A stretch of 44,265 nt of DNA from SAR86 cluster bacterium (GCA_002401885.1 NVUL01000017.1:1-44265), one strand, 5' to 3'. Positions 1 through 9,557 are shown, counted from the stretch's first letter. The notes: a model not told the origin generated them from the letters alone. Numbers and translations are program-made.

Positions 1-1011
1 ATTGCCTCCTGATCGAAGGACCTGAAGAGGTTGTGCGAAATTCATGCCCTGATCATTGCCGCCAAACAGTGAAATTTTACCACCCTCACGAAGTAGCAGG
101 TCGTCTATCCCGTCGCCGTCGACATCCTCTAGTATCTCTTCGTGCGTAAGGGCCAACAGCCCGGTGAGATTGGCGAAATCCAAATTGTCGATATCAAACT
201 CGCCCAGCCTTTCCTCTATCTCCAGAATGTCGAGGGAATAGCTCGCCTCATTTGGGAAATAGGCCTCGGCGTTCGCGTTGGCAATGAAGACTTTCAATTC
301 TTCTTCCGTGCGAGAAACCAGATCATCGAAGCCGTCGCTATTGACGTCTCTGAGTTCCATCATGGGAATGCGAATAGATTGACCGGTGCGCCGCTCTAGG
401 CTTTCTTCGTTCAGGTTCGTGCGCATGCGCAATTCTGAGCGAACGCTAAGAGGCGCTTGATAGTCGTAATTTCCGGAGGTAGCTAGTCCGCTACTGATGT
501 GAAGATTGATAACGCCCGCGCCGGGAATCAATAAGTCGTCTAATTCATCGCCGTTTATGTCTCTTGAAAAATGTAGACGGTTCACACCCTTGCTCAAGAA
601 ACCATTCAAGTTTGATTTGATGGTCCGTGGCGCGAGCAGTGTTCGATCCTCGACTGACCAGACTAGGACTTCCTTGCCATCGATCAGCGCGATGATCGAG
701 GTGCTGCCAGCAGCGCCGTACTGCGTACTTAAGTCCCAGCCAATGGCCTGACCCGGAAACTCGATGCTGTTGTTGCTGCTGAAGTCGAAGCCACTCTCGG
801 TCTGAAAGTAGATCTGCAGGCCCTTCTCCACCACTGCTACGAATTCTAATAGGCCGTCGCCGTTGAGATCGGCGACGATGAGATTCTCAGTCTCCAGCGG
901 CAGTTGGAATTCTTGCTGGTTGAAATTCAGTTCAGCAGCAGAGACTATTGCGCCGCTAAGCATCAAGCCGATGCCGCACAGTGCTTGTACAGTCGAGGAT
1001 AGGCGAGTCAT
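1..1011 (-). CDS. FG-GAP/VCBS repeat secreted protein, C-terminus beyond window edge
   Basis: The frame is open from the ATG at 1011 to the left edge, so at least 337 residues are visible and the stop lies outside. The N-terminus has a Sec signal peptide (MTRLSSTVQALCGIGLMLSG, cleavage near SAA-EL). The rest carries calcium-binding-type FG-GAP/VCBS blades with acidic loops such as DLNGDGLLEF, DINGDELDDLL, DVNSDGFDDLV and DVDGDGIDDLL, the repeat type that builds extracellular beta-propellers. The start overlaps the upstream gene's stop by four bases (ATGA, 1008-1011), which suggests translational coupling. It is the second of two tandem FG-GAP proteins, probably an old duplication. Function is unknown: these propellers often bind ligands or proteins in the periplasm or at the cell surface, and no catalytic motif is visible. 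Confidence 0.85.
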   Translation of the reverse strand, partial: MTRLSSTVQALCGIGLMLSGAIVSAAELNFNQQEFQLPLETENLIVADLNGDGLLEFVAVVEKGLQIYFQTESGFDFSSNNSIEFPGQAIGWDLSTQYGAAGSTSIIALIDGKEVLVWSVEDRTLLAPRTIKSNLNGFLSKGVNRLHFSRDINGDELDDLLIPGAGVINLHISSGLATSGNYDYQAPLSVRSELRMRTNLNEESLERRTGQSIRIPMMELRDVNSDGFDDLVSRTEEELKVFIANANAEAYFPNEASYSLDILEIEERLGEFDIDNLDFANLTGLLALTHEEILEDVDGDGIDDLLLREGGKISLFGGNDQGMNFAQPLQVLRSGGN

Positions 1012-2555
1012 GGCGCGGCCACCAAGATGGTGGTTGAGGTGGCGTGGCGTAGCAAGAGATCTGGTTTCTCGTCTTGATTCAGTTGCAATACCTCAAACTC
1101 GAATACACTGTTCGGGGAGACGTATTCCCAGAAAGGCTGGCTCTCGATTGTCAGGTCTTCGCCGATTTTCTTGGCGGCAAGTGTGCCATTCTCAGTAACA
1201 TAGATGGCATCCTTGCGACCGTCGCCATCGATGTCATATTGCAGGGACATCTGTTCCGATAGGCCACGTACATTCGTCGCCGAGAAACTCTCGTCGAGTC
1301 TGGAATTTGGGCGCCGGTCGAAGAATTGATCCTCTCCTGCGTTGTCGCTTCCAAACAACAGCTGTGAGCGATTGATGCTGGCGTTTCGAATCGCATCGAT
1401 CACAGGAATTGTATAGTAGCTAACATTTAGCAGCACGGCGGAGTCTTGTTCCAATGGGACTATGTTGAGTCGCACATCGTAGCCTGAGAAGCGCATAACC
1501 TGGTTCGGCTGCTCTAGATCGAAAGCACCGTTCTGATTGCGGTAGAAATAGGCACTGCGGTCGTTACCTTCTCCGGTTATGCGCAAGAGATCCAGTAGCT
1601 CGTCATTGTCTACATCGACGAGTTGCATATCGCCTCGTGTATCTATGCTGCCGGTCCAGTCTGGTTCGCTGTTGAAACCATTCTGCGCATCCTGAAAATG
1701 GAAGTTGAGCTGTCCGGAGCCGTCCGCACCCTGGTTGATGTAAGCGATATCAGCAAGCGTATCTGCGTTTAGCTGTGCGAGGATTGCCGTTGGCATCCAG
1801 CTCTCTGCGCGAAGCAGAGAGCTGGCAGGCTCCTCGCTCGCATCCCATTGCTCGACGAAACCATCGAAATAGGAATCGGACTCGACATTCAGCTCGATGA
1901 CGATCCCCTCTGCGGCATTGATTCCAATTCGAGCGTCCATGCCTGAGTTGTCGCGGCCTCTTTGTGCGGCTGATAGAGATTCATTGTCTGTGCTGAACGT
2001 GGAAACGAGCTCGAAGACTTCATTGCCCCTGCCTTTGAACAGGCCATAGACACCGTCGCCGGGTAGTAGCAAGTCTATCTCGCCATCCTTGTCGATATCT
2101 TGCAGGTCGGAGATAAACTGCACTCTGTCTAGATCGGGCACAGCAGCAATCAACTCCCACTCTAGCAACTGCTTGATGTTGCCCGCGTAACCTTCGAGTG
2201 CGGAGGAGAGGCTGTATACACCTGAGTTGGAGATCAGCAACAGTTCATTGCCAGGCTCAGACCTGAGGTCGGCGAAAGCGACAGCTATTATCTCGGTTTT
2301 AATCTCGATACGTTGCGCAGTTGTAGAGAAACTTCCATCGGCTTGTTGATGATAAACATGCAGTTCACGCCCAATCTCAGCTTGATAATTTACTTGGATG
2401 ATGTCTTTGCGTCCATCTCCATTGAGATCCTCAAAGGCGAGTTGCCGCTCCCAATTATTCTCACCTTCCAGTTCGAAGGCAACGTAATTGGACTGCGCAA
2501 ATGCAGCGCCGGATAGCAGTGCATAGATGACAAGACCCGAGAGGGTTAATCTCAT
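1008..2555 (-). CDS. FG-GAP/VCBS repeat secreted protein
   Basis: This is a secreted beta-propeller-type protein of about 515 residues. I prefer the ATG at 2555: it gives a compact signal peptide (MRLTLSGLVIYALLSGAAFA, then QSNY) and has AAGGG just upstream. A GTG at 2588 in the same frame would add 11 residues. Visible FG-GAP loops include DLNGDGRKDII near the N-terminus, DIDKDGEIDLL, DVDNDELLDLL, DIDGDGRKDAI and a degenerate LNQDEKPDLLL at the C-terminus. These Asp/Asn-rich loops normally bind calcium. It follows the double-PDZ lipoprotein gene closely and overlaps the next FG-GAP gene by four bases, so the two are probably made together. No enzyme domain is seen; a binding or scaffold role outside the inner membrane is inference. 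Confidence 0.85.
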   Translation of the reverse strand: MRLTLSGLVIYALLSGAAFAQSNYVAFELEGENNWERQLAFEDLNGDGRKDIIQVNYQAEIGRELHVYHQQADGSFSTTAQRIEIKTEIIAVAFADLRSEPGNELLLISNSGVYSLSSALEGYAGNIKQLLEWELIAAVPDLDRVQFISDLQDIDKDGEIDLLLPGDGVYGLFKGRGNEVFELVSTFSTDNESLSAAQRGRDNSGMDARIGINAAEGIVIELNVESDSYFDGFVEQWDASEEPASSLLRAESWMPTAILAQLNADTLADIAYINQGADGSGQLNFHFQDAQNGFNSEPDWTGSIDTRGDMQLVDVDNDELLDLLRITGEGNDRSAYFYRNQNGAFDLEQPNQVMRFSGYDVRLNIVPLEQDSAVLLNVSYYTIPVIDAIRNASINRSQLLFGSDNAGEDQFFDRRPNSRLDESFSATNVRGLSEQMSLQYDIDGDGRKDAIYVTENGTLAAKKIGEDLTIESQPFWEYVSPNSVFEFEVLQLNQDEKPDLLLRHATSTTILVAAP

Positions 2556-2604
2556 CCTGCCCTTAATTGATAATTTTCTGATGGTCACTTTGATTCAACG
2601 TTCC

Positions 2605-3576
2605 TTAGTTCTCTTCTTCGATCAGTTCGCCTAGATCGCTGCTATAGTTTATTAGACCCAGAATACTGTGTGATCTTTCCTCACCCACTCGGCTATAGCT
2701 ATATAAAGAAAATAGCCAAAAATCCAATAGGGAAAGACTCTTCGAGTCGGGCGTCAACGATGATTGGTAGCGCAGTAGAGGGCCGAGAGATACCGCGCTC
2801 ACGCGTCTTCCCGGATTCCAAAGGTCGAAGCGTTTCTCAAGGACTGACTCGCCATCGTAGACGGTCACGCTTACCGCTTCTCCCAGTTCAAACTCTGAGT
2901 TAAATCGACTGACTAGATCCTGCGCCGAATTAAGAGGAATATTATTTATGGCCAAGATCACATGGCCAGCTTCGATCGCCGCGTCAAGCAGCGGGCTCTG
3001 TTGATAAACATCCACAACCCGTGCGGCGGCAATCGGAGGCTGCTGACTGATGCTGACCATCTCCGTGCGATAGGCGGCACGACTCGCGATGGGATCGATT
3101 CGATACAATTCGCGGGGGCCGGGATTGCTATTGACGGTGCGAGGAATCACGGTAGCCTCGAACACTACGGTATTTCTGCGCACATTGAAGAGTGTATTCT
3201 CAATTGCTTGCGTCTGCCGCTGCATAGCCTCTAAAACGTCGGGATGATTCGTTAATGTTCCATCGATGCTAAGGATAATGTCGCCCAGCTGAATTCCGGC
3301 TGAATCTGCAGGGCCATTGGCTGAGACACCGCGCACGCGAACGCCGGGCAGTATCTCGATATTGCTGAGGGAATCACTCTCGTTCAGGCCGACTTCGACA
3401 CCGAAATCGATCCTGGCGTCAACGGAGTCTGCTGTGTCTGCAAGTGTAATATCTTCTGCCGATAGGTTTAACGCCGGAACTAGAATGACGGGCTCGTAAC
3501 TTACGCAGCCTGTTAGCAGCAATAGTTGGACGAGGGTAAATACCGAGATTCCACGCTTCGCTTTACTTGTGCACAT
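2605..3576 (-). CDS. double-PDZ-domain lipoprotein
   Basis: The predicted protein has about 323 residues and a lipoprotein signal peptide ending in the lipobox LLLLTGC, so it should be lipid-anchored facing the periplasm. The start at 3576 is chosen over an ATG at 3618 because AAGGA precedes it at a good distance and it begins one base after the stop of the permease gene. Two PDZ-like modules are visible: one around the GVSANGPADSAGIQLGDIIL stretch, a typical carboxylate-loop and 'DSAG-L--GD-I' pattern, and a second around SPLLDAAIEAGHVILAINN. There is no trypsin-like or S41 protease domain, so it resembles a standalone PDZ adaptor. Because it shares an operon with an M16 protease and an ABC transporter, a role in presenting substrates or tethering a complex is plausible but inferred. 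Confidence 0.85.
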   Translation of the reverse strand: MCTSKAKRGISVFTLVQLLLLTGCVSYEPVILVPALNLSAEDITLADTADSVDARIDFGVEVGLNESDSLSNIEILPGVRVRGVSANGPADSAGIQLGDIILSIDGTLTNHPDVLEAMQRQTQAIENTLFNVRRNTVVFEATVIPRTVNSNPGPRELYRIDPIASRAAYRTEMVSISQQPPIAAARVVDVYQQSPLLDAAIEAGHVILAINNIPLNSAQDLVSRFNSEFELGEAVSVTVYDGESVLEKRFDLWNPGRRVSAVSLGPLLRYQSSLTPDSKSLSLLDFWLFSLYSYSRVGEERSHSILGLINYSSDLGELIEEEN

Positions 3577-3577
3577 A

Positions 3578-4435
3578 CTATATTTTCCTTCGCTGTACGA
3601 TAAATAGGCCGGCGGCAAAGAACAATAAGAGTGCTGGAAAGGGCACCCACATATTCAGTTGCAACACGCTATCGTCTATTAATACATCGGAGTAGCCGCG
3701 AACTATTCGGCTAACGGATTGCAAGTAAGATTGATCGATCAAGGATGGCTGAAAGCTCGCATACAGATAGTTAGCCATATCACCGAGGAGCCCCTTAAAG
3801 ATATCTATCGCCAATGTAATGCCCAGCGCGGTAGTAACTGCCTGAGTTGCCGATTGTGCGGACACCGAGATTAACAGTCCGAAGGCAATGGCCGCTGGCA
3901 ATGGCACTAACGCCAAGCGAAGACCTAGCCAGATTTCCTCACGAATCTCCTGCTCGCTGATAAGCTCGAAACCGTCCTCCGCTATCGCGCCATATTCCCA
4001 GAGCATCCCGCTGAGCAGGTAGCTCGTAATTAAGAGAAGTAAGACGGACAATAGGGCCAGTAAATGTAGATGAACCAGCTTTGCGGTAAGTACGCTGCTG
4101 CGGCTTACACGCCTGATCAAACTGTGACGAATGCTGCCGATGTCGCGTTCATAGCTGAAACTGTAAGCACCCTGGGCGACTAATAGAAGTCCCAGCATGG
4201 TCAGGCCAGTGCTCAATCCATCCACGAAGAAGCCGTAGGCATTGTTTGCCACCGACTGCTCGAAACCGGACCCGCCTAACAAGCTGTCTCGTGCCTGCTG
4301 ACCGGCCTCGGTGAGTTTTACCAGCAGCAACTGTGCGGCAGCGATTAAAGCGGGGGCTGCCACGATAAGCTTGCTGGCGAAGGTGCGCAGCGCGACAAAG
4401 AGTTCCGACTTGATGGCGACCAGCAGACCGTTCAT
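3578..4435 (-). CDS. ABC-2 type transporter permease
   Basis: This 285-residue integral membrane protein has about six hydrophobic segments: near residues 20-40, 75-95, 120-145, 175-200, a region near 200-215, and a final one near 260-280 (PFPALLLFFAAGLFIVQR). A large periplasmic loop follows the first segment (AGQQARDSLLGG onward). The layout fits ABC-2/NatB-type permeases, which move drugs, peptides or polysaccharides, or act in membrane-stress responses. Its start overlaps the ATPase stop by four bases (4432-4435, ATGA), and the PDZ lipoprotein starts one base after its stop, so the three are translated as a unit. The substrate cannot be read from the sequence. Confidence 0.88.
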   Translation of the reverse strand: MNGLLVAIKSELFVALRTFASKLIVAAPALIAAAQLLLVKLTEAGQQARDSLLGGSGFEQSVANNAYGFFVDGLSTGLTMLGLLLVAQGAYSFSYERDIGSIRHSLIRRVSRSSVLTAKLVHLHLLALLSVLLLLITSYLLSGMLWEYGAIAEDGFELISEQEIREEIWLGLRLALVPLPAAIAFGLLISVSAQSATQAVTTALGITLAIDIFKGLLGDMANYLYASFQPSLIDQSYLQSVSRIVRGYSDVLIDDSVLQLNMWVPFPALLLFFAAGLFIVQRRKI

Positions 4436-5340
4436 CGCGCATCCCCGCTGGTAATCTCGCGGAACAGGCCGGCGAGCGATGCGCGTTTCAGTATTAGCTC
4501 TGCCACTGGAATTTTATTCTCCACCAGCGCCTGATTGATAGCGATAGAGTCAGAATCCGAGATGCTAATATTCAGGTAGCCATCTGCATCGATGCTGAGC
4601 AGCTCTACTCCAGGGATTTTTTCCAACACCTTGCTTGCAGCTTCGATCTCCGGCGTTTTGATCTGTAACGTAGTCTGCGTACTTCCTAACAAATTACTGA
4701 TGGTGTCGCTGTGACTAATCTTCCCTTGGTGCAGGATCGCAATATGACTGCATATCTGCTCCAGATAAGGAAGTTGATGGCTCGATAGTAGAAACGTTGT
4801 GCCGTGATCTCGATTCAGCGTGCTGATCAACTCGAGCACATCGTCCACGCCCTCTGCATCGAGTCCGTTGAATGGCTCGTCTAGTACAACAAACTCTGGG
4901 TCTCCCAATAGGGCTTGAGCAATTGACGTGCGACGCTTGTTGCCGAGCGAAAGGTTCTTGATCTTGAAATCGCTGAAACGACTAACGCCTAACAGCTTTT
5001 CTACATCTGGCGCACTGCGTGTTGGTTTTTCACAGAGTAGTAGGGCGTGTTGTAAGCACTGGCGCACAGTTAGGTTGGGATGCAGGCTCGGGCTATCGAA
5101 AATGGCAACGAGCTTGCCTTTTGTTAGGTGTAATTGCTTAGGGGACTGTCCGAGTGCAGTGATGCTACCTGAATTGAAAGCTTGAAGGCCCAGTATGCAC
5201 TCAATGGTCGTAGTCTTGCCGGAGCCGTTTAGGCCAACCAGGCCGTGTATCGATCCTTTTTCGATTTGTAGATTGAGATCATCGAGGACCGAAAACGAAC
5301 CGTAATTCTTTTTTAGTCCTGTAACGGATAAGGCTGGCAT
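4432..5340 (-). CDS. ABC transporter ATP-binding protein
   Basis: The 302-residue nucleotide-binding subunit has all core motifs: Walker A GLNGSGKTT (about residues 37-45), a signature region LSLGNKRR (a variant of LSGGQ, common in CcmA/NatA-like ATPases), Walker B FVVLDEPFNGLD and the switch histidine in LLSSHQL. The C-terminal ~80 residues after the H-loop form the accessory domain usual in ABC-2 systems. It powers the adjacent permease, with which it overlaps by four bases. It lies 89 bases downstream of the M16 protease gene, and a hairpin sits in that gap, so this subunit may also have its own transcript. Confidence 0.93.
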   Translation of the reverse strand: MPALSVTGLKKNYGSFSVLDDLNLQIEKGSIHGLVGLNGSGKTTTIECILGLQAFNSGSITALGQSPKQLHLTKGKLVAIFDSPSLHPNLTVRQCLQHALLLCEKPTRSAPDVEKLLGVSRFSDFKIKNLSLGNKRRTSIAQALLGDPEFVVLDEPFNGLDAEGVDDVLELISTLNRDHGTTFLLSSHQLPYLEQICSHIAILHQGKISHSDTISNLLGSTQTTLQIKTPEIEAASKVLEKIPGVELLSIDADGYLNISISDSDSIAINQALVENKIPVAELILKRASLAGLFREITSGDAR

Positions 5341-5390
5341 ACAGGAGGGTGCTCGCTGGTAACACTTCGCGTAATGATTCAGGTTTGAGG

Positions 5391-5420
5391 GTTAGCGGCA
5401 GCTTTGAAGCTGTCGCTAAC
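5391..5420 (-). terminator. hairpin between M16 protease and ABC genes
   Basis: An inverted repeat pairs GTTAGCG with CGCTAAC, then one G-T pair, then CAGC with GCTG around a six-base loop, giving about 12 paired positions directly after the protease stop. No T-run follows on the minus strand, so it is an attenuator or mRNA-stabilising hairpin rather than a classic intrinsic terminator. Confidence 0.45.
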
Positions 5421-5429
5421 CAAGTCATA

Positions 5430-8426
5430 TTAGTCTACGAACAAGTCGTCTACTTGGATTTCTTTGACCGTACCAAACTGTTCAAGTTCCTCTTCGTCGA
5501 GAATCGATAGGTCGCCGACTATTGAGATCAGCTTAGGTCTATCTTTGACGTGCTCCTGCTGGAAGCTCAGTAAGTCATCCATGCTCGCTGTCTGCAGTTT
5601 CTGATAACTCTCTCTGCGCGGATCGCCCTCGATGCCGAGGCGCTCCCAACCGCGGACCGCACCGATAACCTGACGAAAACTAATCTTCGAGGTGCGGTAA
5701 CGGTTCAGAAGAGACTCTACCGAGGTTTCGAAGCGCTCGTTGGATTCTGGCATATTGTCGATCAGGTCGATGAAGGCATTAAGGGCATCGACCGTCTTGT
5801 CGGTCTGCGTACCGATGGTGCCCAGCATGATGTTTTGATCGTTCAGCCTGCCGCCCTGCGCATAGCGAGCACCGGCGGTATAGGCGAGCGCACGCGCCTC
5901 GCGAAGTTCCTGAAAGACCACACTAGACATACCGCTACCGAAATAGTTGGTGTAGATAGAAGACACCAGACTGTTATCTCGATCGTATTCGCCGTCTGGA
6001 AATTCTATGCGTACCTGCGCCTGTGCAGTCTGCTGATTCACAACGTAGATTTCTGTCTCTTCTATATTTCTGGCCGTGCGAAAGCGATAGGCTGGGGTGT
6101 CTTCAAGTTCGCCGGCAATCGGGTGTTGGCGTCTTAGCACCTCTACCAGATCTTCCAGCGGCATTGAGCCGGTATAAGAGAGAGTATGCTTGAAGTTCAG
6201 CAATTGTGCCGGTAGCACGAGGAGTTCGTCGACCGTCGAGGCCATTATCTCTTCGCGTGTGAGTGCTTCCAGCATAGGCGACTCTTCGCCGTAACGGTTA
6301 TAGAGTGTCAGTGCTCTGGAAATTGCAGGAGGAGAGCTCTTTCGATCTTCTCTCGACTTCAGCAAGATCCCCTTCATCTGCTCCAGCGTCTGCTCGTCGG
6401 CGCTCGGGTTCTTGATCAGCTCCATGGCAAGCGCCAGTGAATCCTCGAATTGTTCGTCGAGACCCGAGATAGAGATGCCCGATGCGTTTCCTCCGGCGCC
6501 GAATCTGAAATCGGTACCCAACTGGTACCATTGTTTCTGCAGTTCTTCGTTCGTTCTGCTATTGGTTCCTGCAACGTCCATCAAGGCCGCAGCCAGGCCT
6601 AGTTTCTCATTCGCTTCCGTGCCTACTTCTATGTTTATTGAGAAGGAGAACAGATCATTTAGAGGATTAGGGGCATAGTAGAGCTGTACGCCATCGGCGA
6701 ATTCGATGACACGGTAGTCTCGATCTGCCTCTACATAGGTCGGCTCGATCTCTTCGTATTCCATCGCCAAGATGCGCGCGGCAAATGCAGACTCTAGCGA
6801 TGAGTCGATGTTTACCGGATCGATCTGCGGCTTTTCAACGGCAGGAATCTCATTCTGCGCGTCGATTCGGTAGACGGCCACATAGTTGTCGCCAAAGTAT
6901 TTGTTGGCGACAGCTACGACGTCGTTCTTGGTCAGCTGACTCATTCGATCTAGCTCAGCCACGTGGTACTCCCACTCAGAACCCTGAATGAACGAGTCGC
7001 GCATCATGCTTACTCTTGCCTGATTGAATTCCAGGCCGGCCTTCTCGCTCTTCTTAAAGTCATTGATGATTGCCGGAATAATCCACTCTTCAAATTCGCC
7101 CGCCTTAATTATTTCTAGTTGATCGAGGAGGAGTTGTTCAACTTCTTCGAGAGTCTGGTCCTGCTTCGGTATGCCATATAGATTCTGCGAGCCAGCATCG
7201 TTCAAAAATAGTGGCGACGAACCGGCGCCAGAGACCAGCTGTTGCTGATTCAGGTTCAGATTGATAAGCCCGGCCGTGCGGTTGTCCAGGATCATGTCTA
7301 CTAATATAAGTGCTTCCTTATCTTCGCTACCGTTGCCCGCCGTGCGGAAGGCGAGTTGTACTTGCTCTTCGCCTGGGTATTGCACGGTTTTTCGCTCCGC
7401 GCCTTGTAAAGGCTCTTCAGCCCAGGGGCCGATTTCGGGGATCGGCTTTCGTACCCATGGGGAAAATTTCTCGCTTATCAGCGCGATAGTCTCGAGAGGG
7501 TCGATATCGCCACTTATGAAGATGGCCATGTTGTTAGGTACATAGTTGGTGTCGAAGTAATTCTGGATGTAAACCAGTGAGGGGTTCTTCAGGTGATCGA
7601 CTGTACCGATTGTGGGTTGCTGCCCGTAGGGGTGAACCTTGTATAAAGTTTCGTTGACTGCGGTTGCTATGATGCGACCCGCGCTATCTAGTGAGCGATT
7701 CTTCTCTTCATAGACCGTTTCTAATTCAGTGTGAAAGAGACGAAATACCGGATTGACGAATCTGTCGGATTCGATTTCTGCCCATTGCCTGAGACGGTTC
7801 GAGGGAAGGCCGATCTTGTAGACGGTTTCCTCGAACGAGGTGTGTGCATTCAGCGCACTGCCGCCCATGTTGTTGTAGAGCCTGTCTAATTCCCCTGGCA
7901 CGGAATACTGAGCAGCCAGTTGTGCTTCGCTATTTATCTCTGCATAAATTTCTGCGCGGCGGGCAGTGTCCGTCTCGTCATGATGTTCTTCATACAGCTC
8001 GACGATGCGGTCGAGGTGTGGCTTCTCTAGGGAGTAGTTGAGGCTGCCCAGGTTCTGATTACCCTTGAACAGCAAGTGCTCGAGATAGTGGGCCAGGCCT
8101 GTGCCATCAATAGGGTCGTGCTTGCTTCCCGCGCGAACTGCGATCTCAGCATAGAACCTTGGTTCTTCGTGATTTTCAGTCAGGTATACGCGCAGGCCGT
8201 TGTCCAGTTCGAATATTTGTGCGGCTAGGGGGTCACTCTCATTCGAGGAATTAATTCTGCTATAGCCGAGTTCGGCCGCGTTGGCTTGTTGCACATTGCT
8301 GTCAGCAGATGGTTTGGTTGCAGAATTTGTAGTGCTTCCATTGTCGCTGCAGGCAACCAACGTCAGCAGGGAAATAGCGAGAAGGCTGCTTCGCTTCCAA
8401 TCCCTAGCTGTTCGTAATTCAGGCAT
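5430..8426 (-). CDS. M16 (pitrilysin-like) zinc metalloprotease lipoprotein
   Basis: This large 998-residue protein has a lipoprotein signal peptide (lipobox LTLVAC, Cys26), so it is probably anchored in the periplasm. The inverted zinc motif of M16 proteases is intact: HYLEH (His113, Glu116, His117), with the third ligand Glu in ELETVYEEKNR near residues 234-241. The second half repeats the fold without the motif, including the C-terminal M16 domain with LVSSIYTNYFGSGMSS and a REARALAYTAGA segment. The length fits two-halved M16 proteases, which fold into a closed chamber and degrade peptides. It is the first gene of the minus-strand set that continues with an ABC transporter, a PDZ lipoprotein and FG-GAP proteins. 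Substrate unknown; peptide clean-up or maturation of an exported peptide are both possible. Confidence 0.93.
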   Translation of the reverse strand: MPELRTARDWKRSSLLAISLLTLVACSDNGSTTNSATKPSADSNVQQANAAELGYSRINSSNESDPLAAQIFELDNGLRVYLTENHEEPRFYAEIAVRAGSKHDPIDGTGLAHYLEHLLFKGNQNLGSLNYSLEKPHLDRIVELYEEHHDETDTARRAEIYAEINSEAQLAAQYSVPGELDRLYNNMGGSALNAHTSFEETVYKIGLPSNRLRQWAEIESDRFVNPVFRLFHTELETVYEEKNRSLDSAGRIIATAVNETLYKVHPYGQQPTIGTVDHLKNPSLVYIQNYFDTNYVPNNMAIFISGDIDPLETIALISEKFSPWVRKPIPEIGPWAEEPLQGAERKTVQYPGEEQVQLAFRTAGNGSEDKEALILVDMILDNRTAGLINLNLNQQQLVSGAGSSPLFLNDAGSQNLYGIPKQDQTLEEVEQLLLDQLEIIKAGEFEEWIIPAIINDFKKSEKAGLEFNQARVSMMRDSFIQGSEWEYHVAELDRMSQLTKNDVVAVANKYFGDNYVAVYRIDAQNEIPAVEKPQIDPVNIDSSLESAFAARILAMEYEEIEPTYVEADRDYRVIEFADGVQLYYAPNPLNDLFSFSINIEVGTEANEKLGLAAALMDVAGTNSRTNEELQKQWYQLGTDFRFGAGGNASGISISGLDEQFEDSLALAMELIKNPSADEQTLEQMKGILLKSREDRKSSPPAISRALTLYNRYGEESPMLEALTREEIMASTVDELLVLPAQLLNFKHTLSYTGSMPLEDLVEVLRRQHPIAGELEDTPAYRFRTARNIEETEIYVVNQQTAQAQVRIEFPDGEYDRDNSLVSSIYTNYFGSGMSSVVFQELREARALAYTAGARYAQGGRLNDQNIMLGTIGTQTDKTVDALNAFIDLIDNMPESNERFETSVESLLNRYRTSKISFRQVIGAVRGWERLGIEGDPRRESYQKLQTASMDDLLSFQQEHVKDRPKLISIVGDLSILDEEELEQFGTVKEIQVDDLFVD

Positions 8427-8537
8427 ATCTAGACTCCGTAAAATGAGATTGTTGAGGGCCGCTTGTCTAAGGCCGAAAGCCCCCTAATGTAGGGCATTCT
8501 GCTAAAAAATGTAAGTCAGCAGGGTTGTCTTGATGCT

Positions 8538-9557
8538 TTATTGGGATAGATCCTCGACCCCTATGCGCGCTTGGGTGATGGACACTCTGCCGCTACCGTC
8601 AGATGAAGCTTCCAATATCACATCGATGCCGCTGGACTGAGCATCGATAAATCTGTCGAGATGGTCCAATTGCTGTGTAGTGAGATCAGGCTCTAAAATG
8701 TCTCGGGCACGGTCCAAAGCGACTAGCTTGCCATTATGGGCACTGCGCATGCTGCCATCTTCTGCAACCAGTGCGCCCCAATTATTCTCTGCGGACAAGA
8801 CTTCACCGATCAATGCCTCTATCACCTGTTCCTGAATCGCGCCATCGAGAGCCGTTCCGGTGTTGCGCAGGGACTGTCGATAGACTTCGCGCAGGGTATC
8901 TTGTTGGAGCAGCTGATTGTATTGACGCAGATCGTCTTGCTGAGTTGCAGTTAGCGAATTCTGTAGGTTTTCGGATAGCGCATCAGCGCCAAACAGATTG
9001 ATGGCCTGATCTCTGGACATTGACCCTGCTAATAACTCGCCTAACATCTGGTAGCGCTGGGCCCCGAAGGCCACCATTGTTTCCATTATTCGCTGCCTCT
9101 CGGTTCCCGGAATGCCGAGCGCATTCAGATAACTGTCGTACAATCTGGGCATGCTCTCATTCGCCCGCGCGCGTGCGTTTTCTGGATCGGTAAATGAGTC
9201 GAATGCTGTTCCGGCAGTACTCGGTCGTCTTTGCCTGGTCTGCTGTGCGACTTCATCCCGTGCCTGTTGCAGTAGAGCCGCGTAATTCGGATCCACTTGC
9301 AGACGCGTTTCTTGCAGCGTGCTTGATAGATTAGTCAGTTGATAAGCTGCGCTGGCAAGCTGCTCTTTCAAATCGCTTATCTCGCTCTCAAACTGCAGGC
9401 GCTGCTGCGCATTGCTCTCGTAGAGTTCTTGCAGCTGGCGTTGATCAGTCATTGCCAGATCGAGATGCTGGGAGCGTTGATTCTGAATCGCCAACCAGAC
9501 AACGCTTGCTAGTAAGACGCCGAATCCCAATAGAGGTTTAAATTTCACGCGGCCCAA
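8538..9557 (-). CDS. membrane-anchored coiled-coil protein, unknown function
   Basis: I do not recognise this 339-residue protein. It begins with a single hydrophobic anchor (about residues 8-24, LLGFGVLLASVVWLAI), followed by a Gln/Glu/Leu-rich coiled coil to about residue 115 that includes QLQELYESNAQQRLQFES. A helical C-terminal region contains two similar motifs (LTATQQDDLRQY and LTTQQLDHLDRF) that recall the helix-capping repeats of small periplasmic chaperone-like proteins; this likeness is weak. It ends 111 bases before the M16 protease gene on the same strand and is divergent from the TolC-like gene, so it could belong with either unit. Confidence 0.75.
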   Translation of the reverse strand: MGRVKFKPLLGFGVLLASVVWLAIQNQRSQHLDLAMTDQRQLQELYESNAQQRLQFESEISDLKEQLASAAYQLTNLSSTLQETRLQVDPNYAALLQQARDEVAQQTRQRRPSTAGTAFDSFTDPENARARANESMPRLYDSYLNALGIPGTERQRIMETMVAFGAQRYQMLGELLAGSMSRDQAINLFGADALSENLQNSLTATQQDDLRQYNQLLQQDTLREVYRQSLRNTGTALDGAIQEQVIEALIGEVLSAENNWGALVAEDGSMRSAHNGKLVALDRARDILEPDLTTQQLDHLDRFIDAQSSGIDVILEASSDGSGRVSITQARIGVEDLSQ

